The translations under genes were made by a program, and so were the position numbers. The notes under the pieces were generated by a model. It ran no database searches. It was not told the origin of the DNA and saw only the letters and a list, made by a program, of their open reading frames with translations. Of a DNA stretch of 64,000 nucleotides, positions 1 to 10,662 are shown piece by piece (position 1 is the stretch's first letter; each line of letters begins with the position of its first letter). The stretch comes from Maylandia zebra. Its lineage: Eukaryota; Chordata; Actinopteri; Cichliformes; Cichlidae. The stretch lies in NCBI RefSeq assembly GCF_041146795.1, contig NC_135180.1:39926794-39990793 (forward strand), written 5' to 3'.

Positions 1-79
1 GGTCTCTCCAATGTAGAGGTCTGGGCATTCCTCGCTGCACTGTACAGCATACACCACATTGTTAAGTCCTCTTTCGAGG

Positions 80-138
80 ATGCCAATGTGTGATTGGGCT
101 CATCTCTGATGGAGATGAGCCCAATCACACATTGGCAT
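80..138. repeat. Perfect 27-bp inverted repeat, 5-nt loop
   Basis: Arms 80-106 and 112-138 are exact reverse complements around the loop 107-111. The arm sequence matches the reverse transcriptase coding stretch found again at about 652-684 in the adjoining LINE fragment. It is therefore a fold-back copy of LINE sequence, not a promoter or terminator. Confidence 0.85.
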
Positions 139-1346
139 TGGCAAACAGAATGTGCCCGCTCCGACCGACCACAAAGGGTTAAGGCCTCCACCATCATCGC
201 CATCCCCCAAAAGACTGGAATAGACACCCTCAATGGCTACAGACCTATAACCCTCACATGTGTAGTCATGAGGTGTTTTAAGTGGATAGTTTCAGCACAT
301 CAGAGACTGTCTACTTTCCTCTCTCGACCCCTATCAGGTTGGTTACAAAGCAAATTGATCCATGAGGATACCATCACCCGTCACAGAGTGCTGAGCCATC
401 TGGAGAACAGGAAGCACCTGGTGATGATGCTCTTTGTGGACTACAGCTCAGCATTCAACACCATAATCCCCAACATCCTCAGGACTAAACTGGACCACCT
501 TCAGACCCCTCCTGGATCAAAGAATTCCTCACCAACGGAAGCTTCACAGGGCTGCGTTCTCAGCCCCCTACTGCACACTCTGTACACCTATGACTGTACA
601 CCAAACCACCCAATCACAGTGGTGTCATCATCATGTATGCCAATAACACCACTGTGATTGGGCTCATCTCTGATGGAGATGAGATAGGACACAGGACAGA
701 GGTAGAGAACTTGTCCTGCTGGTGCTCAGAGAATAACCTGAAGCTGAACATCCTAAAACCAAAGAACTCATCATGGACCTCAGGAGACACAGACGGGTCC
801 ACTCCCCTCTCATTATAAATGGAGAACAGGTGGAATCTGTCTCCACCTTCAGGGTTCTGGGCATCCACATCTCAGCTGATCTCACCTGGACCCACAACAG
901 CATCGCCCTGGAAAAGAAGACCCAGCGGCAGCTGTACCTCCTCTGTGTCCTGGGCCAGAAGCTGCTCCTGGCCTTCTACTGCTCCTCAGTGGAGAGTGCT
1001 CTCCTCAGGGGCCACGACTGAGAGCAGGAAGGCTGCACAGAGGGTCATTAACACTGCCAGAAACATCATTGGCTGCCCTCTGACACCCCTGGAGGTCATC
1101 ACCTGATCCTCCTGTCTCAGGTAAACCAGGGCCATCACAGGTGACCACGCCCACCACCTGCTGCCCTCTGGTTGGTGCCTCAGGTCAAGCAGATCCCACA
1201 CGTCCTGTTTTCTATATATTATTTTTGTTGTATATAAACTCCCCTTGTCTTTTATTCATTCCTGCTTTCTACTTTTTATATTTTTATTGCTGCACAGTTG
1301 GTGCTGAACACACAAAATTTCACTGTACATGTACAGTGACAATAAA
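94..1346 (+). mobile_element. Decayed LINE reverse transcriptase fragment (L2/Rex1-like)
   Basis: A non-LTR retrotransposon ORF2 remnant broken into several frames. From the sequence: a fingers/palm segment with NGYRPITLT (about 230-260), motif A as [13 protein letters not shown] (about 433-472), [10 protein letters not shown] (about 547-576), then the catalytic box as YANNTTV (about 636-656), the thumb around WTHNS (about 888-902) and the C-terminal region near IIGCPLTPLEV. The usual ADD catalytic triad is ANN here, so the copy is catalytically dead as well as frameshifted. The 3' end carries TGACAATAAA near 1338-1347, typical of L2/Rex1-type tails. The 5' end is lost near the inverted repeat. 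Clade assignment between L2 and Rex1 is tentative. Confidence 0.85.
609..662. repeat. 17-bp inverted repeat in LINE RT region
   Basis: Arms 609-625 and 646-662 are perfect reverse complements with a 20-nt spacer. The right arm is the normal RT coding strand around the catalytic box. The left arm replaces the sequence expected there with an inverted copy, as in a short local template switch. Confidence 0.8.
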
Positions 1347-3639
1347 AAGCTATTCTATTGTGTTGCTGGGGGATTGTTGCCGGATGTATGTATGTCTGTA
1401 CCATGTTCAAACACAGGGATGTGCATAAGCGCACATGGCACCAGGACACCCTAGGTAACAGATCGATGATCAATTTTGTGATCATCAAATCATCAGATCT
1501 GCAGTCATGTGTTCTGGACACCCGGGTGAAAGGAATAGAGCTGATCACCAGCTGGTGGTAAGTTGGATCAGGTAGAGGGGGAGGATGCTGGGTACAATTA
1601 GAATATCTAAACATAAAGTGAGGGTGTGCTGGGAGGATCTGGCAGAGGGTCCAGTCCACAAGATCTTTAATTCCTGGATCTTGCAAAGCTTCAACAGCAT
1701 TTTGAGGGAAGCTGAGTGGACCACACCTTCATTGTTGAAGCTGTGTGCGGAGCTGTGGCCACATGGCTGAATATAAAGAAATGAAGATCTTTTGCATATC
1801 AATGTATTTTGATTCCATAGGATTAGGATAATCATTGATTATAATGAGTTTAACCTGGGAACATACAGTACCGCCTATTTCTGTTTCAGCAGTGCAATAT
1901 GTAAGAAAACCTTCTCATAACTTACGATATTGTGTCTGTTTTGTCAGCTTTCCTTGTTTTTTGTAACCTACTGGTCACAACAAAGTTGAAACAATGACAA
2001 GCTGTTTCATGACTAGCTGTGGCCTATTGCTGAGTCCAGGCATGGAAGTCGGGGTTGCTGACTGTGAACTTTCATTATGCAGCCCAAAGAGGTCACAGTG
2101 ATGTGAAGGAGGCCATTATAAAAAGCAGAACACTGCTGTCACGCCAGGAACTGCAGGAGTGGACAATGTTTGGATCGTTGGTAACACTTTTATGAACTTT
2201 TATACCTATTTACACCGGTGTGGAATATGCATAATAAAACTGCACGTGTGACTCTAAAGTTTTCTGTAATGTGTTTATATTATTCTGTTTCTTAGCATGT
2301 GGCTAAAGTGCAACACTAAGTGGATCAGCAGTGAGCTGGTGGATGTTCAGAGTTGGTGTCCACATAAATATGGACAACACATTCTACAACATCAGGAAAA
2401 AGCTGGAGCAGTGTTTCAGAAAGTCTGTATGAAGTTTGCAGGGTGTGTCTTCATGGATGGGTCCTCTGAGGGGGGTCATTACCGTCCTCAGCCCTCTGAG
2501 ACCAGAGCTGAGGTCCGCTCCGGCTGATTGGTCTCTCTGGTCAAAAGCACTCACAGATAGTTGCATCAGAGGGAGTTGGAGGAAACTGTGGCTAATGAGG
2601 AGACACCTCAGGGACAGAAATGTTTACATGCACAGGTGACCTTTAATCTACCTGTTACAGTGATGATGTAACTCTTACAGCATCAGCAGGTTTACTTCAA
2701 CAGAAAAGTTCTCTCACTTTGTTCAAAGTCTTAAATTCATCTTTTGTGGAAATAACTAAAAGTCAACTCTCGGTCCAAGACAGCACTGATCCCAGCGCCA
2801 CGTTAGCTTCCTAACACACAGCAGGCCTGAGGGCCACTGAGGGTTTAGAGTCAGGCTGTCACATGATTAACTGCACGCTGAGACAAGAAGAAAACGGCCA
2901 TAAACTCGTCGCTCGCACTAAAAACAAAACCCTTTAAATATGCATTTTTATTAAAGGCTGCATTTGTGTGGTAGAAACTTCACTCGCTTCAGAGAACACT
3001 GGACCGTCATCGCTGCCAAACATGAACCCATGTCTGAACCTGGCCTTCAGTGAACCCTGACCTAAACCTCAAGTGGGTCACTAAAAGTCAGCGAGTGCCT
3101 CTTAACTGCTCCCCTGACAAATCAACTGATTTAAGCATTTCTAATGAAGTGCTGCAAAATTCAAAAAGAGAAAGTTGAATCAGAAGGTTTTCCCAGAATG
3201 CACTTTGTGAACTTTCCTGCAGTGAATGATCAAAAACAGATCTGCCACCAAGTTCCTGCTGCTCCACATCACAGACATGAAACTGAGGCAGGTTGAGACT
3301 GATAGACCATCCCACGGATCTGGAATGATCCACGTGCAGAATGACCCCATGGTCAGCTGATCCTGTTAAGCAGAAATGTTTAAGGTGGCAAAAATGATGC
3401 AAACTTATGAATGTATTGTCTTCTACTTTTGAAAAAAAAAATTGTCAGAAGGTTCAATTAAAAACTGCAGTTTCCAAAAAGTTTAATTTTCTGGCAATTA
3501 TTTCATAGTTCAGACTTTACAGGTTAACAACCTGCAGAACAGCAAGATCCTGTTGGGTGTTAGGTCAGTTTAACTTTTAAGGACTTGAACAGAAAGCATC
3601 TGGACTTCTGGACATAAACGACCTCACTCAGAACTGACA
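1347..3639. other. No recognisable gene
   Basis: Intergenic sequence with only short ORFs and no recognisable domain. Isolated AATAAA-like hexamers, such as near 2234, are not tied to any gene I can see. It may hold decayed repeats that I do not recognise. Confidence 0.5.
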
Positions 3640-3945
3640 GAAGTCATCTATGTTCACTACGAATGACCATCTTTGAACAAAGGGGGGCTTACAACTCCGA
3701 TTTATTCTGGGATCCTTCCCAGATGCCTTGATGTCCACTCACATCTTGTCAGTCTCACAATGGTTTCAGCCCAAATCTCTGCTGGTAATGACCCACAACC
3801 TTTTTCACAATGGACGGAGGGATTGGAGAGCAACTTCGGGTTACTACCTTGCCCAGGGATATTGGCATACATGCTAGGGGGATTGAACCACCAACCTTGC
3901 GATTAGTAGGTGACCTGCTCTACCTCCTGAGCTACAGCCAGTCAC
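3640..3945 (-). mobile_element. tRNA-derived SINE
   Basis: On the minus strand the head carries both internal RNA polymerase III boxes. The A box TAGCTCAGGAGG is the complement of 3923-3934 and the B box GGTTCAATCCC is the complement of 3879-3889. Their spacing fits a tRNA-related SINE head. The body continues leftward to roughly 3640-3690, where I lose it. The family could be one of the fish tRNA SINEs (AFC or V-SINE type), but I cannot assign it. It is not a functional tRNA: no anticodon arm or acceptor stem is intact. Confidence 0.7.
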
Positions 3946-4628
3946 CTGTACAGCACCCCATGTGACTCAGAGCGGCCAGCCCGGGACAGCCCTTTGCCAC
4001 ATGGCTTCGCCTCTCTCTCTGTCTTCACTGCACTGTCTAACAAAGGCCCAAAATAAACTTTGAAAAGTCCAGTCGCTTTTCTTTCCAAGCTCCTCAGACA
4101 ACCAGCACCTGGATGGCCTACACAGAGATGTCAAATGAACCTTTAACCCTTTTTACTGAATTTTTCCACGTTGGTCCGGCTGTATGGAAAGTGCAGCTGT
4201 GATGCATGTATGAGCTAAAATCTTCTGTTTGTGGTTTCTGAAAATGTGCTGTGTGCTGGAGGAGGTAAAGACTCAGCTGCTGGTGTGTCATTTCACTCAG
4301 AATCTCTCAACAAAGCGACGGCAGACTGTGCCTCTGCCGGAAGAACTGTAATAACTGTGTAAGAAACCTATTGTGATTCATGCTGCAGACACAGTATTTG
4401 AGTCTGAATCATGACAGCCTTTTAGGATGTGACTGTAGCTGTAAGATTCATGAGCAACCAGAGGAGTAAGATGGCTTTCAGAGGCTGCTGGTTTGAATCT
4501 GCACAGAAGAGTTTACACGAGTCAGAGGCAGCCATGTATTTACATGGAATAATATGCAATAATAATAATAATATACAATATTCACCACAGTGTTCAGAGC
4601 AGACATGATGATGATTTTGCTTCTGCAG
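3946..4628. other. Intergenic, 3' side of OR1
   Basis: No gene or repeat family recognised, apart from a short AAT microsatellite near 4557-4572. It probably includes the 3' untranslated region of the receptor gene that ends at 4629. Confidence 0.4.
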
Positions 4629-5642
4629 TTATCTCCTTTTGTGAGCAAACAGACGTTTGCGGATGTTGGACATGTTCAGTCCGTACAGTACGGGGTTAAA
4701 GAGCGGCTGGCAGGTTAGAAAGTACAGCGATAAAACAATGTGCACCATGCTGTGCACACTGCTCAGACTGAACCTGCTCTGGATCACTTCAAAGCAAACA
4801 CCAAAAGAGAAGTTTAGCAGAGAGGACAGGTGAGGCGTGCAGGTGCTGACGGCTTTCTGTCGGGTTTGTTTGGATCCAGAAAAACAGACTTTGAGGATCC
4901 TCACATACGAGCAAAGGATTAAGATAACTGGAACAAAGACTGTGAGAGCTGTGATAAAAAGACCATAAATGTTATTTGCTGTGGTTTCAGAGCAGGCCAG
5001 TTTCACAATGGAGTAGTTCAAACAGTAAACCTTGTTAATGACGTTCCCACAGAGCTCCAGAGGAGCGATCAGTAAGATCAAAGCAAGAATGGTAAGAAAA
5101 GAGTATAACCAGGAAAGTGCAATCAGCAAGACAACCGTTGCAGGCGTCATACGTGTGTGATATTGCAGAGGACAGCAGATGGCGAGGTATCTGTCATAAG
5201 ACATAACGGCTAAGATGCAAAACTCAACACAGACATACGAGTACAGACAGAAGATCTGCAGGAAGCAGAGAGGAGCAGAAACAGTGTGAACATCAGAGAG
5301 GATCTGAACCAGGAGGAACGGAAACAGCCCTGTGCTACCATACAGCTCATTCACAAACAGGCTGCACAGAAACATGTACATAGGTTCATGTAAGCTTCTG
5401 TTCACACAGATAACCACAATCAGCAGGACATTGGCGCAAAGAATCAATAAGTATAAAGACATAACAACCGTGAAACAGAAATATTTCAAAGTACTGGTGT
5501 CGAAGTAAGCAGCAAGTGTGAAGTATGAAACCTTTGAGGAGTTTATGATGAGCTGTATTTTGTTCCCCTGCGTTGTGTCTTCACTGTGATCCTGCAAACA
5601 CACAATTTCACATTTTAGGCGTTTCTCATCATAAGCCATCAT
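4629..5642 (-). CDS. Odorant receptor 1 (teleost class, 7TM GPCR)
   Basis: G-protein-coupled odorant receptor, expected in the cilia membrane of olfactory neurons. Visible hallmarks: a TM1 with NVLLIVVICVNRSLHEPMYM running into the first intracellular loop, the TM3 end VMSYDRYLAIC (a variant of MAYDRYVAIC), the ECL2 cysteine cluster with LCGNVINKVYC, the TM6 start KAVSTCTPHL, and the TM7 sequence PLFNPVLYGLN. The frame is intact. The first ATG pair is at 5642-5637 and would give about 337 residues, with an N-terminus some 27 residues longer than in the two sister genes. Where they have an ATG about nine codons before the SYFTL/THFTL motif, this gene has non-ATG codons. It keeps an N-glycosylation site (NSS). 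The true start could be the upstream ATG, or be supplied by an upstream exon. Intact and probably functional, but the start is uncertain. Confidence 0.93.
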   Translation of the reverse strand: MMAYDEKRLKCEIVCLQDHSEDTTQGNKIQLIINSSKVSYFTLAAYFDTSTLKYFCFTVVMSLYLLILCANVLLIVVICVNRSLHEPMYMFLCSLFVNELYGSTGLFPFLLVQILSDVHTVSAPLCFLQIFCLYSYVCVEFCILAVMSYDRYLAICCPLQYHTRMTPATVVLLIALSWLYSFLTILALILLIAPLELCGNVINKVYCLNYSIVKLACSETTANNIYGLFITALTVFVPVILILCSYVRILKVCFSGSKQTRQKAVSTCTPHLSSLLNFSFGVCFEVIQSRFSLSSVHSMVHIVLSLYFLTCQPLFNPVLYGLNMSNIRKRLFAHKRR

Positions 5643-5849
5643 CACATGATCAGAGCAGGAAAAACACGTTTCTCTCTTTATGTTAATGAACACAATTGTG
5701 CTACACACATCTGTCAAAGTATCTACTTAAAAGTATTCTCTACACAAACGTACCATTGTGTGTTTGTGAAGCTTCGCCTTACTGCTGCCACGCTCACTGA
5801 AACTTTCCCTGATCGCAGAGGCAGCCGTCACTAAAGCTGGAGCTGACTG

Positions 5850-6910
5850 ATGCAACAAATCAGCAGAAAAAACCTGACAAAGACCGCCTACCTGTTCAGG
5901 GAAATGATGTCAGTCTTTGGCCTTATGAACAGCACCGTCTGCAGAGACCATGAAATACAAACCTTCCTGATCCTGGACACTAAACTGAACTGGTGCCAGC
6001 TGAACTACCTCCAGATCAACGCCAGTAAAACCAAGGAACTGGTGGTAGACTTCCGCAGGCACAAGCATTCTCCACTGCAACCACTGAACATCCAGGGTAT
6101 GGACATTGAGGCTGTGGACAGCTACAGGTACCTTGGTGTTCATCTGAACAACAGACTGGACTGGACTCATAACTCAGACGCCCTCTACAGGAAAGGGCAG
6201 AGCAGGCTGTACCTGCTGCGGAGACTCAGGTCGTTTGGAGTGGAGGGCCCACTCCTGAAGACCTTCTATGACTCTGTTGTGGCTTCTGCTATCTTTTATG
6301 GTGTGGTCTGCTGGGGCGGCAGCATCTCTGCTGGGGACAGGAAGAGACTGAACAGGGTGATCCGAAGGGCCAGCTCTGTTCTAGGATGCCCTCTGGACCC
6401 AGTGGAGGTGGTGAGTGACAGGAGAACGGCGGCTAAGCTGTCATCCCTGATGGACAACATCTCCCACCCCATGCAGCAGACTGTGACAGCACTGAGCAGC
6501 TCCTTCAGTGGGAGACTGCGGCACCCACGGTGTGGGACGGAGAGATTTCGCAGGTCTTTCCTCCCCACTGCTGTCAGACTCCACAACAAAGACTTTAACT
6601 GATCAAGCACACACATCCATACATATGCAATAATACTAAGTGCAATAATCCTTTCTGTCATCGTTGTATTTTTACTCAGTTGTATATAGCATTCGTATTC
6701 TATTTTTATCTTATTGTATATTTTTATTCTATTTTATTCTACTGTATATAGTATTTTATTTTATTCTATTCTGTACAGTTGTGTACTGTATTTATTCTTA
6801 TTGTATTCTAATTTTTGCCTCATAACTTTTGCACTGTCCACTTCCTGCTGTGACAAAACAAATTTCCCACGTGTGGGACTAATAAAGGTTATCTTATCTT
6901 ATCTTATCTT
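5850..6910 (+). mobile_element. LINE 3' fragment (Rex1/L2-like) with TTATC tail
   Basis: An open frame from 5850 to 6602 encodes the end of a non-LTR retrotransposon ORF2: the thumb/connection region with TKELVVDFRR, YRYLGVHLNNRLDW, LLRRLRSFGV and VVCWGGS. It lacks the palm and endonuclease, so the insertion is 5' truncated. The 3' untranslated region runs to about 6910 and ends in GGGACTAATAAAGG followed by a TTATC tandem repeat, a common tail in fish LINEs. The last 250 codons are uninterrupted, which suggests a fairly young copy. It sits about 200 bases upstream of the OR1 start in opposite orientation. Confidence 0.88.
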
Positions 6911-7241
6911 AAACCACCAGAACAACCTCCTCTGCAGCACCCTGGTCTCATCACTAACTGTTCTCAGGGAAGTTTGAAGGTTTCATGGGTTTAAGAAGTT
7001 GTTAGTGGACACGGGTAGCTGCATTCTGACCACAGTTGTTGAATGAATCAGTGAGAGTATGGAAGGACTCAGCAAATTCCTGATCAGGGTGGATGTGAGG
7101 GAGTGAACAAAAAAAAGGGGAAACCTTTTAAGGACAAATATACTTGCCATTGTAAAATGTGTGCATGGGTGGAGGAGGGTGGAGTAGGTGGGGAGGCAGA
7201 TTGACCTGTTGGGGGGAGAGGTGGGGGCCGAGTCTGACTGA
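6911..7241. other. No recognisable gene
   Basis: Short purine-rich, GGTGG-rich stretch between the LINE tail and a probable MITE end. Nothing coding was recognised. Confidence 0.4.
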
Positions 7242-7506
7242 GGCCATGTCCACACTAATACGTTTTCGTTTGAAAACGCATCATTTTCTCTCCATCCAAA
7301 CTGAGACGGCGTCTTCAGTCAAGGAAAACGGAGCTTTTTGAAAACGCTCTCCAAAGTGGAGACATTTGAAATGCCGTTTTCGTGTCGCCTTGTGGACTGT
7401 GTTGGCAAATCAGTTTTACCCCGGTTCTTTTTATTCCTCGAGCATCCAGAGATGGCACCGGACTTAGTAGTCAGGTGCCACAAAATCTTTATTCATCTTC
7501 ATTTAT
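7242..7506 (+). mobile_element. Left half of a split MITE-like DNA element
   Basis: The stretch starts with CATGTCCACACTAATACG and is followed by blocks rich in GTTTTC/GAAAAC, typical of fish non-autonomous DNA transposons. A matching inverted terminus (TTATGTCTACACTAAT on the other strand) occurs at about 15845-15862. The element appears to have been separated by about 8 kb of later insertions. Superfamily not determined; hAT is likely from general appearance only. Confidence 0.5.
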
Positions 7507-7905
7507 CTTTAAGTAAGTAAGTAAGTAAAATTTATTTATATAGCACATTTCACAGATAAAAATCACAAAGTGCTTTACAATAAGATCCGACATACAAGTT
7601 AAAATTAATTCAATTAATTAAAAGCCCGTTTGTATAAAAATGTCTTCAGCTGCTTTTTAAAGGAGTCAGTAGAGTCTAGACAGCGTAAAGACAACGGCAG
7701 AGAGTTCCACAGCCTCGGTGCCTGAAAAGCCCGATCCCCACGTGTTTTAAATCTAGTACGTGGGACCACCAGTAGCCTCTGACCTGAAGACCTAAGTGCT
7801 CGGGATGAAGCATGAGGTTTCAACAGGTCAGAGATATACTGGGGAGCTTCACCGTGCAGAGCTCTAAAAGTTACAACTAAAATTTTAAAATTTACTCTTC
7901 TTCAT
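7507..7905 (-). mobile_element. L2-type LINE 3' end, minus strand
   Basis: The minus-strand frame 7823-7614 encodes the conserved C-terminus of L2-like ORF2: RALRSSGQRLLVVPRTR, then GDRAFQAPRLWNSLPLSLR, ending near FLYKRAFN. The 3' UTR reads into the family-typical GTGCTATATAAATAAA and a (ACTT)n tail at 7507-7530. It is 5' truncated near 7905. It is inserted in the MITE-like element. Confidence 0.85.
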
Positions 7906-8526
7906 TTAAGCATGCACTTCTAGAAGGGAAGACGAGGCCAATGTCCCTCTCCAAAATCTTCACCCCTTTGTTAGTTACAGCCAGCTTTATAGAAACGTCC
8001 CCATCATAAACCCCCTACGGTGTGCTGCAAACTCTGTCTATGTCTATGTGCACGAGCACATGAATGCCTACATGTGCACGTTCCCTAGTGTCTATGTGAG
8101 TGCTCATGAGTGAGTGTGCGTGTGGATGTGTGTGCGTGACCGTTAAAACACTGTGGGTGTAGGTAACTCCCTAGAGGTCATAAAACCCCTCTCACTTCCA
8201 GACCACAGGTATCCAGTTACAATGTTGAGACCCCCACCCTAAAACTTCCTCTGGGGAATTTCCACTCAGCATAAACTCTTCTCTGTTTTACTTTCACAGC
8301 TCAAGTGGGGGAGGGGTACACTACTCCTAAGTCCACGACAGAGTGAGGCCTTTATTACTTTAAGGGCAGTGTCTCTACAACAGTTCTACATTCTATGATA
8401 ACACATTTCTAAACTCTAAATCAGCTAAACATTCTACAACTGCAAAAAACCGAAGGTTTTCAAAAACGATAATGCATTTTAATCATGTGATGCAGTCATG
8501 TGACCTTTACAGCTAAGATGGCAGAT
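7906..8526. other. Non-coding, probably more of the split MITE-like element
   Basis: There is no domain. 8040-8140 is TG-rich. 8445-8470 again has the TTTTCAAAAACG flavour of the MITE-like element. The last bases, GGCAT at 8527-8531, are the target-site duplication of the next element. Confidence 0.4.
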
Positions 8527-8739
8527 GGCATTGTCACGAAGTGGGATGGACTCAAGCGCAGACGAGGAAGCTAGAATACAGTTACGTTTACTATACAACA
8601 CCAGGTGCAAATATATACAAGTGAGAGGGCGGGGGAATCCAGGGCACAGGGAAATCCGGGAAAGGAGCTCTTCACACACAAGGGACTTCACAAAAACACA
8701 GCACACCAGCAGCCCGCACACCAAGGGTTCCAGGGAAGC

Positions 8740-9357
8740 TGTCACGGTTTGGCGTGGCAAACCGTGGGGGATGTGGGGAGGGAGGACCCAGGCGCGGTAC
8801 TCTGTGTATAAACAGTGCGTTTATTTACAGTGATGGAAACAATAACAGTAAATCCCCGTGCTCTCCCGTGACTCCCGTGTCGTGTCTTCCCAAAAAGTCT
8901 GTGCTCCGTGTTCTCCACTCTCGTGTGTCCACACACACCCCGTGCCTGCTGCCCTCCGGTGTTCCACGCTCCTCCTGAGGGGAAAATGACAGAGGCAGCC
9001 GTCAAGACACGTAATTCCAGTAGGCATACACTCACAGACTAAACTGAACAGAAGACTAACGTGGAGTCTCGTGCAATGATCCCGCGTCGGTGGGCGCTCC
9101 AAGACTCTCTTAAGTAGCTCCCCCGACGAGGCCTGATCAGCAGCAGGTGTGTGGCTTCGGGTGTGGCCAGTCCCCTAGCAGGGCCACACCCCCCAGGCCT
9201 GACGGCGCCTATAAACAAGCGCTCAGACACACAGCCACCCACACACACACATATGTACAAGCACGGAGAAGGGGAAGCAACACCAAAAATACATAATAGT
9301 ATCACAGGTCCATGACTGCCCAGGGGTCCTGGGTCGCCCAGTCCCAGGACCCTGACA
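8740..9357. mobile_element. Solo LTR nested in the outer LTR
   Basis: 618 bp starting TGTCACGGTTTGGC and ending ACCCTGACA. It is flanked by near-identical 5-bp duplications, GAAGC (8735-8739) and GAAAC (9358-9362). The outer LTR sequence resumes immediately to the right. No coding capacity. Confidence 0.78.
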
Positions 9358-10029
9358 GAAACGGAATTCCTGTTTACAGACAACAAGTGATTAATCCAAA
9401 GGGTCAGCGATACGAAAAGGCAACAAGAGACTAGTACTCCGGAGCTTACTGCCGAGGTTACTCAATAGTCCGCGACGAGATGCTTCCAGCCACTGCCTTA
9501 ACCCTTTAAGACCTACCATAGAACCAAGTCTGCCAGAACTTACTTTATATTTTTTGCCATTTTTGGGAGCATTTCAAGTTGCTATACATCAATACAACTG
9601 TTATAGCCCATATTCTAATAATATGTCTGCATTAAGTCCATAGTAACTACATCAATTGCAAACAAGTGCAATAAAGTACAAAAAAATTGAAAATCGTTTT
9701 TGTTTTGTTTTTTTACATATATTTCTACTTGGAGAAATTTAAGAGACTTATCCCTCAAATCTTTAAATACAAAAAAGTTGCAAAAAATAGTTTACAACAA
9801 CAGGAAATTTATTTTGAGTGTCTTCATAGTTTTATTTTGGAGATACAGCAATTTTTATATATGTCACGGGGTAGAAAGGGAGAAGTTATTTAGGGTTTTT
9901 TACTATGCATGTTTTGCTGTGTTTTACCTTTTTAATATTTTAATATTGTACAATGGGTTATTTTTATGAGTTTTACTGCATGTTTTTATAGTATTTATTT
10001 GGTGACTTGTCCTGGAAAGACTCCGCCCC

Positions 10030-10662
10030 TGTTAGGTGACGGCTGTGTGCGGACAGGGATAGGACCCAAGATGCAGACTCCAGAGAGAAACTTAAACCAA
10101 AACAGCTTTAATGCTGAACTCAAACATAACATAACTGGAAAAAAGGTCAAAAATAAACTAACACCGGCGGATTGACAAAGCACACAGCTAAATAAACGGT
10201 AGATCGCGACACGGACACAGAGAAACACAGGGCTTAAATACACAGAGGGAGCAATCAGGGAATGAGTAACAGGAGGGAAACACAGCTGGGGCAAATCAGG
10301 CCTAACGAGACAAGGGGAAGCAAAACCAGACACATTAACATCAGACATTGACTTTCAAAGTAAAACAGGAAACCCATAACAAAGACTGAACAAAAGACAC
10401 AGACTCACATGCAGGCACTACAACAGAGGGAACAGAGACGTGGGACCAGGGCAGACAGACACTGACTGGACACGGGGATATAGCAACTAAGGATACACAG
10501 AGACGCGAACTAGACAAGGGGATACAGCTGACAGGGGAGACAGAGCAGCTAGAGAAGACAGAGACATAAACCATAAGACAGAACCAAGAAACCAAAGACT
10601 GAAAATAATAAATAATAAAATAAACTCAAAAACCCTGGGTCAACGACCCAGGCATCCTAACA
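10030..10662 (-). repeat. 3' LTR of the 10030-13370 element
   Basis: 633 bp, nearly identical to 12736-13370. Its first transcribed-strand bases (TGTTAG) supply the stop codon of the internal ORF. Confidence 0.92.

Noticed and set aside
3879-3934. Possible functional tRNA gene
   Set aside because: Only A and B boxes are recognisable and the cloverleaf is incomplete; it is a SINE head.
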